Translations under genes and position numbers: made by a program
Shown: positions 18,960-27,923 of the stretch, piece after piece
How positions within the stretch are numbered: position 1 is the first letter of the stretch
Layout of the letters: every line of letters starts with the position of its first letter
The notes under the pieces: generated by a model
The model's database searches: none
What the model saw: only the letters and a program-made list of their open reading frames with translations
Told to the model about the DNA's origin: nothing
Assembly (NCBI RefSeq): GCF_001661675.2
Contig: NZ_CP019602.1
Location: 2,009,501 to 2,073,500, forward strand
Length of the DNA: 64,000 bases
Reading direction: 5' to 3'
Source: Croceicoccus marinus
Lineage (GTDB): Bacteria; Pseudomonadota; Alphaproteobacteria; Sphingomonadales; Sphingomonadaceae

Positions 18960-18985
18960 AACAGGCGAAGGCACGCTGGGGTTCC
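18960..18985 (-). promoter_or_regulatory. possible EcfG-type promoter (one mismatch)
   Basis: On the minus strand GGAAC (18985-18981) is followed after 17 bp by TGTT (18963-18960), where the general-stress consensus is CGTT. It lies 35 bp before the hemerythrin start. The function fits a stress regulon, but the mismatch in the -10 element keeps this tentative. Confidence 0.35.
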
Positions 18986-19030
18986 ACAAGCTTCCCATGG
19001 GGGCAGAAACGATCATGCCGGCCCGAACCG

Positions 19031-19375
19031 CTAAAGCCGCATGCCGAAGCGGGCCCTCGTCCAGGTCATCGCGCCATACACTACGATGGTCAGGGCGCAG
19101 CCCGCCGCCAGCGATCCCCCGAAACCGAACCCCTGCCGCAGCAGCAGCGGGATCACCAGGAACATCGGCAGCGACGGCAGCACGAACCGGAAAATCGCCC
19201 CGGCATGGGCGGCCATGTTGGCGGGGTCCGGCCTGTCCTTCCACAGGCACATCATGCCCAGCCCTGACACCAGTGGCAGCGAGGCGATCTACGCGCCGAA
19301 ACCCGGATAGCGCTTGGCGACTTCGGAAATGATCGCGATCAGTTCGGGATAAGGGATGCCCGCGCCCCCCGTCAC
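19031..19375 (-). pseudogene. DUF3147-like small membrane protein interrupted by an amber codon
   Basis: A single frame from a GTG at 19375 to 19031 is broken only by TAG at 19291-19289. The upstream piece ends EVAKRYPGFGA, and the downstream piece continues IASLPLVSGLGMM, then WKDRPDPANMAAHAGAIFRF and two hydrophobic helices ending in ARFGMRL. This is how I recall DUF3147 proteins, where the residue at the stop is usually Leu; TTG to TAG is one base. The family is of unknown function. It directly follows the molybdoenzyme gene. Confidence 0.65.
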
Positions 19376-19383
19376 CCCCGTCC

Positions 19384-20151
19384 CTAGATCCCCGCATACC
19401 ATTCGTATGCGCCGCGATCCTCCCAATAGCCGCCCTGCCCTCCGTTGATCGGTGCCAGCGAATCGACGATCTCGATCCCCTCGACATATTTGGCGTGCTT
19501 GTATCCCAGCTGCCGCTCCACCCGCAGCCGCAGCGGCGCGCCATGCGGGATCGGCAGCAGCCCATCGTTCATCGCCCACGCCAGGATCGTCTGCGGATGG
19601 AACGCGTCGATCAGGTCGATCGATTCGTAATAGGGGATGCCGTTGTACAGGTCGGCGCAGCGGAACACCGCATAGCGCGCATTGGTCTTCAGCCCCACCG
19701 CCTGCAGCAGCAGCGACAATTGCGGCCCGTGCCACTTGCCGATGGCGCTCCACCCCTCGACGCAGTCGTGGCGGGTGATCTGGGTGCGCGCGGGCATGGC
19801 GCGGATCTGGTCCAGCGACAGCACCATAGGCCTTTCGACCAGCCCGGTGATCGGCAGGGTCCAGTCGGCAAAGCCGTTCGCCGCCATCGCATTATAGCTG
19901 GGCGTATCGGGATCGCGCGTGCCGTTGGAGCGGAAGATCGGCGACATGTCGCTCTCGTCGAATTCGCGGGCCAGCGCATTCCGGTCCATGATCGTGCGCT
20001 GCAGCGCCTTGTTCGCGGTCTCTCCGCTGAACAAGATGGCGCGGCCGACATCGCTCTGCTGGAAAGCGTCGCAGCCGGTCAGCGCCGCGCCCGCCAGACC
20101 GCCGATTATTGCGCGCCGGGTCAGGCGGATATTGGTGGGATCAGCGCTCAT
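19384..20151 (-). CDS. molybdopterin-dependent oxidoreductase (sulfite oxidase-like fold)
   Basis: 255 residues. The N-terminal RLTRRAIIGGLAGAALTGC combines a twin-arginine-like start with a lipobox, so export folded with cofactor is likely. Molybdenum is expected to be bound by Cys in RHDCVEGWSAIGKW. The C-terminal PIPHGAPLRLRVERQLGYKHAKYVEGIE is typical of MsrP/YedY-like enzymes. It overlaps the cytochrome b gene by 11 bp and probably draws electrons through it. The substrate is unknown; MsrP itself repairs methionine sulfoxide. Confidence 0.88.
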   Translation of the reverse strand: MSADPTNIRLTRRAIIGGLAGAALTGCDAFQQSDVGRAILFSGETANKALQRTIMDRNALAREFDESDMSPIFRSNGTRDPDTPSYNAMAANGFADWTLPITGLVERPMVLSLDQIRAMPARTQITRHDCVEGWSAIGKWHGPQLSLLLQAVGLKTNARYAVFRCADLYNGIPYYESIDLIDAFHPQTILAWAMNDGLLPIPHGAPLRLRVERQLGYKHAKYVEGIEIVDSLAPINGGQGGYWEDRGAYEWYAGI

Positions 20152-20923
20152 GCGGAACTCTCCAGCGGCCGGTGATCATCGACCTGATTTCGTTCACCGG
20201 CCCCGCCAGCACCACCAGCAGGACGTGGACGACGATGAAGGCCATCACCAGCCAGCAGGCGATGAAATGGATCGAGCGCGCCGATTGCCGCCCGCCGAAC
20301 AGGTCGAGCAGCCAGGGCCACGCCGCATCCATCGCGGGCGACAGGGTCAGCCCCGTCAGTATCAGCAGGGGCAGCGCCACGAAGATCACGCCCACATAGG
20401 ACAGCTTCTGCAGGATATTATAGGCCGTGGGCCGGTCGGGATCGTGGAAGCGCAGCCGCAGATGCGCCTTTGCGTCCGACCACAGATGCGCCGGGCGCAC
20501 TTCGGCCAGGCGAATTCGCAGATCGCGCGCGATATGGCCATTGATCGCGCTCCAGATCATGAACACCAGCAGGTTGAACGCGAACAGCAGCGCAAAGGTC
20601 AGGTGCCAGCGCCGCGCCATCGCCAGATTATAGTCGCTGGGAATGGTGATCCACCCCGGAAAGCGCGGCGGATCGAGCCATGACGGATCGTAATTCGCGC
20701 CGTATTCCCCCCAGTAGAGATGCGGATGCGCGTTCGAGATCATCAGCCCGCTGCCGATCGTCACGAACACCGCCAGCACGTTGATCCAGTGCCACAGCCG
20801 CGTCGGCACGCGGTGGCGATACACCGCCCTTCCCGATGCCAAATCCGCTTCGGCGGGCGCGCTGCCACTTTCCAGGCTGGCCTCGGCCAAGCTGCTTCTC
20901 CTTCGCTGGATCGTCCCTGCCAT
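20141..20923 (-). CDS. cytochrome b/b6-domain membrane protein, partner of the molybdoenzyme
   Basis: 260 residues with four main hydrophobic helices. Candidate haem-ligand histidines are in YRHRVPTRLWHWINV, ARRWHLTF, RSIHFIACW and FIVVHVLLV, the pattern of Ni/Fe-hydrogenase or thiosulfate-reductase type cytochrome b561-like subunits. It should sit in the inner membrane and pass electrons to the exported molybdoenzyme encoded immediately downstream. Confidence 0.85.
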   Translation of the reverse strand: MAGTIQRRRSSLAEASLESGSAPAEADLASGRAVYRHRVPTRLWHWINVLAVFVTIGSGLMISNAHPHLYWGEYGANYDPSWLDPPRFPGWITIPSDYNLAMARRWHLTFALLFAFNLLVFMIWSAINGHIARDLRIRLAEVRPAHLWSDAKAHLRLRFHDPDRPTAYNILQKLSYVGVIFVALPLLILTGLTLSPAMDAAWPWLLDLFGGRQSARSIHFIACWLVMAFIVVHVLLVVLAGPVNEIRSMITGRWRVPHER

Positions 20924-21053
20924 GCGCCAGCCTAGCCGCGCCCTTCCCTTTCGTCACGGTGGTCGCGCGGGCTTTTTTCGCCGCGGTGAAAAATTCGGCC
21001 ACGCGGGGGGTTGCCAAGGTCCCGGCCCCGCCGTATTGGGCCCCCTCCACGGC

Positions 21054-21130
21054 GCGCCCGTAGCTCAGCTGGATAGAGTACCTGACTACGAATCAGGGGG
21101 CCGGAGGTTCGAATCCTTCCGGGCGCACCA
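21054..21130 (+). tRNA. tRNA-Arg (ACG)
   Basis: A 77-nt cloverleaf: acceptor GCGCCCG pairs with CGGGCGC, anticodon stem CCTGA/TCAGG around loop CTACGAA gives anticodon ACG, and T-loop GTTCGAATC. The 3' CCA is encoded. ACG is read as ICG after deamination and decodes CGU/CGC/CGA. Confidence 0.97.
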
Positions 21131-21132
21131 AT

Positions 21133-21170
21133 AAAACACCCGGCTCCTCGCATGAGGGGCCGGGTGTTTT
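21133..21170 (+). terminator. Rho-independent terminator after tRNA-Arg
   Basis: A 12-bp stem AAAACACCCGGC paired with GCCGGGTGTTTT, with a further short inner pairing, followed by GTTTT. It begins 2 bp after the tRNA CCA. Confidence 0.93.
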
Positions 21171-21254
21171 GTTTTGGGGCCAAGCAGGATCCCGGCGGTT
21201 CGAATAGGGCCAAGGCGAGGCCGGGCCCATCCTTCCGGGCGCGCTGCGGAAGGC

Positions 21255-21743
21255 CTAACCGCCGAACCCCGCCCGCAACTGCCCCAGCAGAACCCGGTCC
21301 AGCGGCGCCAGCTCCAGCGATTCGATCTGGCGAATCGCGAACCAGCCCAGCTCGCCGCCTTCCAGTGGAGCCGGGATTCCGGTCCAGATTCGGCAGCTGT
21401 AAAGAAGCAATACAATCCCGCGCGGCGGCTGCGGGGGCGAAAAATCCCGCATCTCATGCGCGAATCCGCAAGGCTGAAAAGCGCTGTCGCAAATCGAAAC
21501 GCCCAGCTCCTCGGTAAGCTCGCGGGCCAGCGCGGCAGGCGGGGTCTCGCCGATCTCGACCTTCCCGCCGGGAAATTCCCACAAGCCTTCCAGATGCTTA
21601 CCCGGCGGCCGCCGATGCATCAGCACAAGCCCCGCCCGATTGACCAGCGCGCCGGCGACCACCAGCAGCGGCGGCATCACCGGCCCCGGCCCGGCGCCCG
21701 CGTCACCCTGTGTCGGCCCGCTTTTCAACTCATGCTCCCCCAT
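21255..21743 (-). CDS. mutT: (deoxy)nucleoside triphosphate pyrophosphohydrolase, MutT-type NUDIX
   Basis: 162 residues. The Nudix box GGKVEIGETPPAALARELTEELGV is complete and is preceded by RRPPGKHLEGLWEFP, the MutT pattern for hydrolysis of 8-oxo-dGTP. The start at 21743 (MGEHELKSG) is chosen from domain position; an ATG 22 codons further in (MPPLLVVAGAL) is equally possible. It lies divergent from the first pilin gene. Confidence 0.88.
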   Translation of the reverse strand: MGEHELKSGPTQGDAGAGPGPVMPPLLVVAGALVNRAGLVLMHRRPPGKHLEGLWEFPGGKVEIGETPPAALARELTEELGVSICDSAFQPCGFAHEMRDFSPPQPPRGIVLLLYSCRIWTGIPAPLEGGELGWFAIRQIESLELAPLDRVLLGQLRAGFGG

Positions 21744-21808
21744 CAACCAAATTTTAATTCCTGTCGGCGATTTTAATGATCGGACCACACGGGGAGGCCC
21801 GGCGAGCA

Positions 21809-21997
21809 ATGACGACCATGATTTCAAGGCTGCTGCAGGACGAGCAAGGCGCGACGGCCATCGAATATGGCCTGCTCTGCGCTTTGATCGCCATTGCCAC
21901 ACTCGGCGCGCTACAGTCATTCGCCGGATCGACAATAACTATGTGGATGCGAGTTTCTAGCGAAACCTTGGATGCAAACGCTGAAAATTTCAAGTAA
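21809..21997 (+). CDS. flp: Flp family type IVb pilin (first copy)
   Basis: 62 residues. The class III signal region LLQDEQGATAIEYGLL is the Flp prepilin motif, cut by TadV-like peptidase, followed by one hydrophobic helix. The tail (SSETLDANAENFK) differs from the next copy. Products assemble into Tad/Flp adhesive pili, but no tad assembly genes are in the window. I start at the ATG giving MTTMISRLL. Confidence 0.85.
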   Translation: MTTMISRLLQDEQGATAIEYGLLCALIAIATLGALQSFAGSTITMWMRVSSETLDANAENFK

Positions 21998-22139
21998 CCG
22001 TTTACTGAAAATTCAGGGTTTTATTCTAGAAAGTAGGAGCTTGATCCAGACTTTGGGGGCACCAGAGGTTACGAAGACTTCTGCCAAATACGGAATGAGC
22101 TGGTGAATTGAAGTACTTTATTTGACCAGGAGAACGACC

Positions 22140-22325
22140 ATGAAGCTTTTCAACGAAATTCTGAACGACGAATCTGGCGCGACCGCGATCGAATACGGCC
22201 TGATCGCTGCGCTGATCGCCGTCGCCCTGATCGCTGCCCTCGGTTCGCTGGGCGGTTCGCTCAACAACACCTTCAATGGCGTCGGTGGTGAGCTGAACAC
22301 CGCCAACAAAAAGATGGCTGACTAA
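22140..22325 (+). CDS. flp: Flp family type IVb pilin (second copy)
   Basis: 61 residues: LNDESGATAIEYGLIAALIAVALIAALG is the canonical Flp signal and hydrophobic stretch broken at Gly-Ala. CCAGGAGAACGACC precedes the ATG at 22140. It is 142 bp downstream of the first copy and followed by a strong terminator. This copy looks closer to the major-pilin consensus; the first may be minor or divergent. Confidence 0.92.
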   Translation: MKLFNEILNDESGATAIEYGLIAALIAVALIAALGSLGGSLNNTFNGVGGELNTANKKMAD

Positions 22326-22352
22326 TTTAACGGATCATCCGTTACTGAGCGG

Positions 22353-22380
22353 AGGGGCGGCAGGAAACTGCCGCCCCTTT
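22353..22380 (+). terminator. Rho-independent terminator after pilin genes
   Basis: An 11-bp stem AGGGGCGGCAG/CTGCCGCCCCT closed by a GAAA tetraloop (22364-22367), followed by T residues. It lies 28 bp after the second pilin stop and just before the converging M48 protease gene. Confidence 0.92.
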
Positions 22381-22406
22381 GTCGTTGGTTCACACTTCAA
22401 GCGCGA

Positions 22407-23939
22407 TCAATAAACGACCAGCTTCACCTTCTGTCCCGGCTGCAGCACCGCGTTCGTATCCAGCGAGTTCAGCACCAGAAACCGTTCCAGCTTGCCATTG
22501 TCGTAAGCCATGCGGTTCGCCAGCCCCTGCAGCGTATCGCCCGATTTCACCGTCACCACATCGATCTTGCGCGGCTTCACCGCCGCCGCCTGGCTGGCCG
22601 AGATTCGGCGCATCGACTGGTACATCGGGTTGAACACGCCCGCCTGCCCGGCCTGCGTGATGGTGACGAAATGGAACGCCTGGCTGTTCGAGAATTCATA
22701 GGCGAACACCGTCACGTCGACCGCGCCATTGCCCGTATTGGCCCGCGCGGTGCCATAGGCGGCAGGCAGGCCGTTGACCGTGGTGCGCTGGATCTGCGCA
22801 GGCTGGACCTGCGGCTGCCCTTCGCCCGCCAGCTGCCCGAACACCTTGCCGACATAGTTGTTGAGATCGCCCGAATAGGGCGCCCCCGCCAGCTGGCCGC
22901 GGCCCGACTGGCCCGAGATCGACACCGCCTGCGTGCCATTGACCAGGAAAAAGCCATTTGGCGCGTCGAAGGCGAAGCGCAGCTCGGGGTGCACGAAGCT
23001 GTTGCCGTCGACGATGCCCTGCTTGGGATCGTCGCCATACAGCATGCCGTCGACCGCGGTCAGGAATGCGTCGCGATTCGTCACCGTGCCCGGCATGCCC
23101 TGCGCTTCCTGAAAGGCGTCGCGCACGCGGCTGGCAGGATCGGGGTGGGTGCTCGCCCATTCGGGCACCGCGTTCGAGCCCGAGGACCCTGCAAGCCGCG
23201 CATCCAGCGTGTTCTGCTGCGCCAGGCTTTCCAGCACCGATGCCATCGCCATCGGATCATATCCGGCGCTCGACAGATAGGCGATGCCAAGGTCGTCTGC
23301 CTGATGCTCCTGGCTACGCGAATATTTCAGCGTCAGCAGCTGCGAACCCTGCATCGCCAGTTCCTGGCCCAGCTGGCCCAGCTGCGAATTGCCCAGCAGC
23401 ACGCCCGAAACGACCGCCCCCAGCACCCCCAGCAGCGAATTCTGCTGCTGCGCCTGCTGGCGCGTTTGCGAATGGCGCGCGGCGACATGGCCGACCTCGT
23501 GCCCCAGCACGGCGGCCAGCTCTGCCTCGTTGTCCATCAGGCCGACAAGCTGGCGGGTGGTGTAGATATAGCCGCCGGGAATCGCGAAGGCATTGTTCAC
23601 CGGGCTGTTGAGCAGCGTCACCGTATAGGCCTCGCGCGCGGTGGCGAGCCCGGATTGCGCGGCGATGTTCTTGCCCACGCGCTCGACGTAATTGGTCACC
23701 GGCGCGTTATATTCGCCGCCGAACTGCGCCAGAAGCTGCGGATGCGCCTCGGCCCCGTACTGACGCTCCTGCTGCGTGATCGATCCGGCCTGGCCGGGTA
23801 CCACCGGCGGGGTGGTGGTGCCGGCGCAGGCGGACAGCGCCAGCGCCATGGCGACGGCACCCCCCTTGAAAACTGTCTTGCGGCGGCGTGACGGAACGGC
23901 TGACGGCTTGGGCGCGGCAGCGCGGGATTGGCGGTTCAT
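22407..23939 (-). CDS. M48 family metalloprotease lipoprotein with C-terminal LysM-like domain
   Basis: 510 residues. The signal ends in LSACAG (lipobox). The protease domain has the zinc motif GHEVGHVAARH and the downstream Glu in SRSQEHQADDLG, as in BepA/LoiP periplasmic proteases that check outer-membrane protein assembly. The C-terminal KSGDTLQGLANRM ... LQPGQKVKLVVY resembles LysM. ATGs at 23945 and 23939 are both possible; spacing from GAGGGAG favours 23939. Confidence 0.88.
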   Translation of the reverse strand: MNRQSRAAAPKPSAVPSRRRKTVFKGGAVAMALALSACAGTTTPPVVPGQAGSITQQERQYGAEAHPQLLAQFGGEYNAPVTNYVERVGKNIAAQSGLATAREAYTVTLLNSPVNNAFAIPGGYIYTTRQLVGLMDNEAELAAVLGHEVGHVAARHSQTRQQAQQQNSLLGVLGAVVSGVLLGNSQLGQLGQELAMQGSQLLTLKYSRSQEHQADDLGIAYLSSAGYDPMAMASVLESLAQQNTLDARLAGSSGSNAVPEWASTHPDPASRVRDAFQEAQGMPGTVTNRDAFLTAVDGMLYGDDPKQGIVDGNSFVHPELRFAFDAPNGFFLVNGTQAVSISGQSGRGQLAGAPYSGDLNNYVGKVFGQLAGEGQPQVQPAQIQRTTVNGLPAAYGTARANTGNGAVDVTVFAYEFSNSQAFHFVTITQAGQAGVFNPMYQSMRRISASQAAAVKPRKIDVVTVKSGDTLQGLANRMAYDNGKLERFLVLNSLDTNAVLQPGQKVKLVVY

Positions 23940-24102
23940 TGGCATCGGCTCCCTCGAAGAAATTACCTGCATTACAGGATCAATCGGCGCCGCCCGAGCC
24001 GAGCAGCGCCGAAGGTCCCCATGCGGGGTAAAACCGAGATATGACAGCAATTGTTCCCGCAAGCTGAACGGGAATCGCGCCGAGCCGTCCGGCGACAAAG
24101 GC

Positions 24103-25059
24103 CTAGAAGCGCGATCCGATCTGCAGGAACCGCTCGGCCCGGCGCGAGCGAAGCTGCGCCGCGCCCTGGCCCGCCAGCCTGCCCAGCTCCTCGTCGATCG
24201 CCTTGCCCAGCGCGTCCGCGGCCGCGGCATGATCTCGGTGCGCGCCGCCCAGGGGTTCGGGCACGATCCGGTCGATCACGCCCAGCTCCTTCAGGTTCTG
24301 CGCGGTCACCTTCATCGCCTCGGCCGCGTCGGGCGCCTTTTCGGCGGTGCGCCACAGGATCGATGCGCAGCCTTCGGGGCTGATCACCGAATAGACCGCA
24401 TGCTCCATCATCATCACGCATTCGGCCGATGCCAGCGCCACCGCGCCGCCCGATCCGCCCTCGCCCACGATGGTGGCGACCATCGGCACCGGCAGGTCCA
24501 GGCAGGCCTGCGTCGCGCGGGCGATCGCCTCGGCCTGTCCGCGCTCTTCCGCCTCGATCCCCGGAAACGCGCCCGACGTATCGACCAGCGTGACGACCGG
24601 CAGGCCGAAACGCCCCGCCATCTCCATCAGCCGCACCGCCTTGCGATAGCCTTCGGGCTTGCCCATGCCGAAATTGTGGCGAAGCCGCGACTGGACGTCA
24701 TGGCCCTTTTCATGGCCGATCAGCATCACCTTCTGCCCGGTCTTCAGCGTGGCGAAACCGCCCAGGATCGCCTGGTCGTCGGCAAAGCTGCGGTCGCCGC
24801 CCAGCGCCATGAAATCGTCGGTCAGCTGCGCGACGTAGTCCTTGAAGTGCGGGCGCTGCGGATGGCGGGCGACCTGCGTCTTCTGCCACGGCGACAGCTG
24901 GCGATAGATCTGCGCGCGCTGGTTGGCGGCCTTCGCCTCAAGCTTCGACACTTCCGAACTGATATCGACGACATCGTCCTTGTCCGACGTGTCGCGCAGC
25001 GCCTTGATCTGCGCTTCCAGCTCGGCCAGCGGCTTTTCGAATTCAAGATAGGAAATCAT
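24103..25059 (-). CDS. accA: acetyl-CoA carboxylase carboxyltransferase subunit alpha
   Basis: 318 residues, matching AccA. It starts MISYLEFEKPLAELE, then LRHNFGMGKPEGYRKA, VDTSGAFPGIEAEERGQ and GEGGSGGAVALA, the carboxybiotin and acetyl-CoA site residues. With AccD it transfers CO2 from carboxybiotin to acetyl-CoA, the first committed step of fatty acid synthesis. The frame is open upstream across xerD, but the ATG at 25059 is clear from homology. Confidence 0.96.
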   Translation of the reverse strand: MISYLEFEKPLAELEAQIKALRDTSDKDDVVDISSEVSKLEAKAANQRAQIYRQLSPWQKTQVARHPQRPHFKDYVAQLTDDFMALGGDRSFADDQAILGGFATLKTGQKVMLIGHEKGHDVQSRLRHNFGMGKPEGYRKAVRLMEMAGRFGLPVVTLVDTSGAFPGIEAEERGQAEAIARATQACLDLPVPMVATIVGEGGSGGAVALASAECVMMMEHAVYSVISPEGCASILWRTAEKAPDAAEAMKVTAQNLKELGVIDRIVPEPLGGAHRDHAAAADALGKAIDEELGRLAGQGAAQLRSRRAERFLQIGSRF

Positions 25060-25106
25060 GGCCGGAGCGCTAACCGCACATCGTGCAAACGGCAAGAGGC
25101 TGCCGT

Positions 25107-26027
25107 TCAGCGCGCACCGCCGCCACCCATCCCGCGTGCGAGCGGATGCCGCGCATTGACCAGTTCCACCAGCCGCGCCGAATCGACATGGGTATAGATC
25201 TGCGTGGTCGAGATATCGGCATGGCCCAGCAGCGTCTGCAGCACGCGCAGATCCGCCCCGCCTTCCAGCAGATGAGTGGCGAATGCGTGGCGCAGCACAT
25301 GCGGGCTGATCGCTTGCGGATCGATGCCCGCGCGCCCCGCCAGTTCGCGCAGCAGCTGGAACAGCCGCACCCGGCTGATATGCCCGGTGCGCGATGGGAA
25401 CAGGAATCGCGCACCCCCGGAACCGACCGCGCCCGAATTCGCGGGCACGACGCGCTTCGCCAGCCATGCCGACAGTGCCTGTTTCGCGCGGGTCGATACC
25501 GGCACCATGCGCTGCTTGCCGCCCTTGCCCGTCAGCGTCAGCAGCGGCGCATCGCGCGGCACGCTGCTCAGCGGCAGCGACACCAGCTCGGTCGCGCGCA
25601 GCCCCGATCCATACAGCAGTTCCAGCAGCGCCAGCATTCGCACCGCCTCGGGCCTTTCGGTCCGGGCCTCTTCCTCGGCGGCGGCGAACAGGGCGGCAAT
25701 CTGGTCATGCGTCAGCAGGCGAGGCAGCGGCCGGCGGGTTTGCGGGCGGGGCAGCGCGTCCGACGGATCGTCCTCGCGCAGCCTCTCGTCCACCAGGAAG
25801 CCATAGAACTGGCGCAAGGCCGAACAGCGCCGCGCCAGGCTTGAAGGCGCCAGATGCGCCCATTCGCCGCCCAGCCCGGCCAGCGCGGCGCCGCTCGCAT
25901 GGACCAGATCCGGCACCGCCTCGCGCGCAGCTTCCAAGTCGCGGGCATATGCCGCCAGCGTGTTGGTCGCCGCCCCGCGCTCCGCCGCCAGATGGGCCAG
26001 GAATTCGCGGATCTCGGCGCGGCTCAT
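25107..26027 (-). CDS. xerD: site-specific tyrosine recombinase XerD
   Basis: 306 residues with an N-terminal SAM-like core-binding domain and a C-terminal catalytic domain. Catalytic residues are seen in GSGLRATELV (Arg), GKGGKQRMVP (Lys), HVLRHAFATHLLEGG (His-x-x-Arg), LLGHADISTTQIYTHV (His and Tyr). XerD resolves chromosome dimers at dif. It sits between accA and a large exported protein gene and is not associated with an integron or phage. Confidence 0.93.
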   Translation of the reverse strand: MSRAEIREFLAHLAAERGAATNTLAAYARDLEAAREAVPDLVHASGAALAGLGGEWAHLAPSSLARRCSALRQFYGFLVDERLREDDPSDALPRPQTRRPLPRLLTHDQIAALFAAAEEEARTERPEAVRMLALLELLYGSGLRATELVSLPLSSVPRDAPLLTLTGKGGKQRMVPVSTRAKQALSAWLAKRVVPANSGAVGSGGARFLFPSRTGHISRVRLFQLLRELAGRAGIDPQAISPHVLRHAFATHLLEGGADLRVLQTLLGHADISTTQIYTHVDSARLVELVNARHPLARGMGGGGAR

Positions 26028-26042
26028 GCGCGCGGGCGCCCC

Positions 26043-27923
26043 TTACGCCCTGGCGACGGCTTCGGCCGCGATCATCCGGGCCTCGGCCTCAAGCCCCGCG
26101 GCCTTCATCGCCGAGACGATGTGATACAGGTGCAGCGGCGTCATCTTGGACCAGCTCGACCCCTGCATGCCAAGCCCCGCCAGCATGGTGACCAGCGCCG
26201 CATTGCGCCGCTCGCCCGCCCGCGCGATGGCGCGGGTCCAGGCGGTCTGGCGCGACAGGTCGAACCCCATGTCGCCCGACAGCTCCTCCGCATTCGCCTG
26301 CGTCATCCGGTCCAGCCCCGCCAGCCCCGCGACCAGCAGGCGCGATCGCAGGCCGTCTCCGTCATTCTCCATGAAGCTGCGGACGCCGCTTTCCTCGACC
26401 GGCGTCCCCCGGCCCGGCGCCGCCAGCGCCAGCTGCGCCCAGCCGCTGCTGCCCACCGGCACCACGCCGGCCCAGCGCAGCGCATTGCGGTCCAGCCCCG
26501 CCGCCAGCATGGATGCGATCAGGTCTCCCGCCGCGTCCGCCATCTCGGCATTCACCGGCATGCGCGCGGCGGCATAGGCGGTCAGCACCTGGCGCGCATA
26601 GCGGTCCTCGCCGTCGCCCCAGATGTCCTGCATCGCGTCCAGCCGCTGCGCCGGCGTCCCGACATAGGCCTCGCGCAGCAGGGCGGCGCGCGCCGCCTGG
26701 TCGCCCGAAAGCTCGGTATCGTCATAGATCTGCGAATAGAGATCGACCATCGCGGTGCTGGAAAAGATGCCGCGCCGCGCGGCCAGGTCCGATGCCGCGG
26801 CACGGGTGACGATGTCGACCGAAGGCGACAGCGCCGCCAGCAGCCGGTATTGCGGCCCGCCCGCCGCGCTCAGCCCCTCGGGCACCTCGGCCCCGGTCGC
26901 GGTCGCCAGCGCATAGCGCCACGGCGTCAGCGCATCGACCTCGTCCCATTCCAGCGTGACCGCGCGGCGCTGCCGCCCGACCGCGCCCGCGTATTTCTGC
27001 GCCAGCAGCGCGTCGAAGCGCCCCTCGCCGCCGCGCCTGACCACGCGCTCGATCCGGTCCATCCCGCCGCTCTCGCCCGAATAGGTCGAGCACAGCGCGC
27101 GCCACAGCTCCCACTGCTCGTCGTCGCGGGTCGCGCCGTGCAGCCGCATCATCGGGCAGGCACCGGTGAAATCGCCAGTACCGATATAGGCGTCATAGGC
27201 CGCGGAAATCAGCGGCTGCGTATAATCGGCGGTATCGACTTCCTGCACCAAGGCGCGGGCGACCACCGGCTCGCCCAGCCGGTTCAGCAGACCGGCGCGC
27301 AGCGCGGCGAATTCCATGCCGTCCATGCCCGCGGGCGGCGCCATCCGGCTCGCCAATGCGCGGCGCAGCGCGATATGGCCCCAGCGCGACACCAGCGGCC
27401 CGCGCGTGCCGCGCAGCACGTTGCGCACGAACAGCGCCCGCGTGTTGGCCACCGCGCCCACGCCCATCCCGCCTTCCTCGCGGTCGAGCAGGCCGACGCG
27501 TTCGGAAGAACGGCGCGCGGCGGGCGGAATGTCGAAAGTCGGCTTCAGGCCCAGCAGCTCGTCCAGCTCGTCCGGGTCCATCGCCTCCAGCTCCTCCAGC
27601 GAGGGGAGCCGGTCCAGCATCTCGCGCGCAGCCTCGGCGCGCGACTGCTGCCGCTCCGCCGCCGATGGCGCGTCGGGCACATCCTGCACCACGGGCCGCG
27701 ACACCGCATCCCCCGTCGATGGCGCGGGCGCGGGCGTTCGCGGCTGCGCAGGCGTTTGCCTGGGCGCAGGCGTCGGCCTCGGCGCGGGAGCGGGAGCCGG
27801 TGCGGGCGCAGGCTCGTCGAAGCCCGGGGGCAGCAGCGATTCGGGCGAATCCTGCGCCATCAGCACGGCGGCGGGCGTGGCCGCCAGCAGCCCGGCGACG
27901 AACAGCCGCGCACGCAGCCTCAT
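26043..27923 (-). CDS. large exported protein of unknown function
   Basis: 626 residues. An N-terminal signal peptide (MRLRARLFVAGLLAATPAAVLMAQ) is followed by a Pro/Ala-rich linker to about residue 70, an acidic segment (SLEELEAMDPDELDELLGL), and a long Ala/Arg/Leu-rich helical body with no motif I recognise. The body has the feel of helical repeats. The start overlaps the stop of a small membrane-protein gene by ATGA, so the two are probably partners. I do not assign a function. Confidence 0.8.
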   Translation of the reverse strand: MRLRARLFVAGLLAATPAAVLMAQDSPESLLPPGFDEPAPAPAPAPAPRPTPAPRQTPAQPRTPAPAPSTGDAVSRPVVQDVPDAPSAAERQQSRAEAAREMLDRLPSLEELEAMDPDELDELLGLKPTFDIPPAARRSSERVGLLDREEGGMGVGAVANTRALFVRNVLRGTRGPLVSRWGHIALRRALASRMAPPAGMDGMEFAALRAGLLNRLGEPVVARALVQEVDTADYTQPLISAAYDAYIGTGDFTGACPMMRLHGATRDDEQWELWRALCSTYSGESGGMDRIERVVRRGGEGRFDALLAQKYAGAVGRQRRAVTLEWDEVDALTPWRYALATATGAEVPEGLSAAGGPQYRLLAALSPSVDIVTRAAASDLAARRGIFSSTAMVDLYSQIYDDTELSGDQAARAALLREAYVGTPAQRLDAMQDIWGDGEDRYARQVLTAYAAARMPVNAEMADAAGDLIASMLAAGLDRNALRWAGVVPVGSSGWAQLALAAPGRGTPVEESGVRSFMENDGDGLRSRLLVAGLAGLDRMTQANAEELSGDMGFDLSRQTAWTRAIARAGERRNAALVTMLAGLGMQGSSWSKMTPLHLYHIVSAMKAAGLEAEARMIAAEAVARA

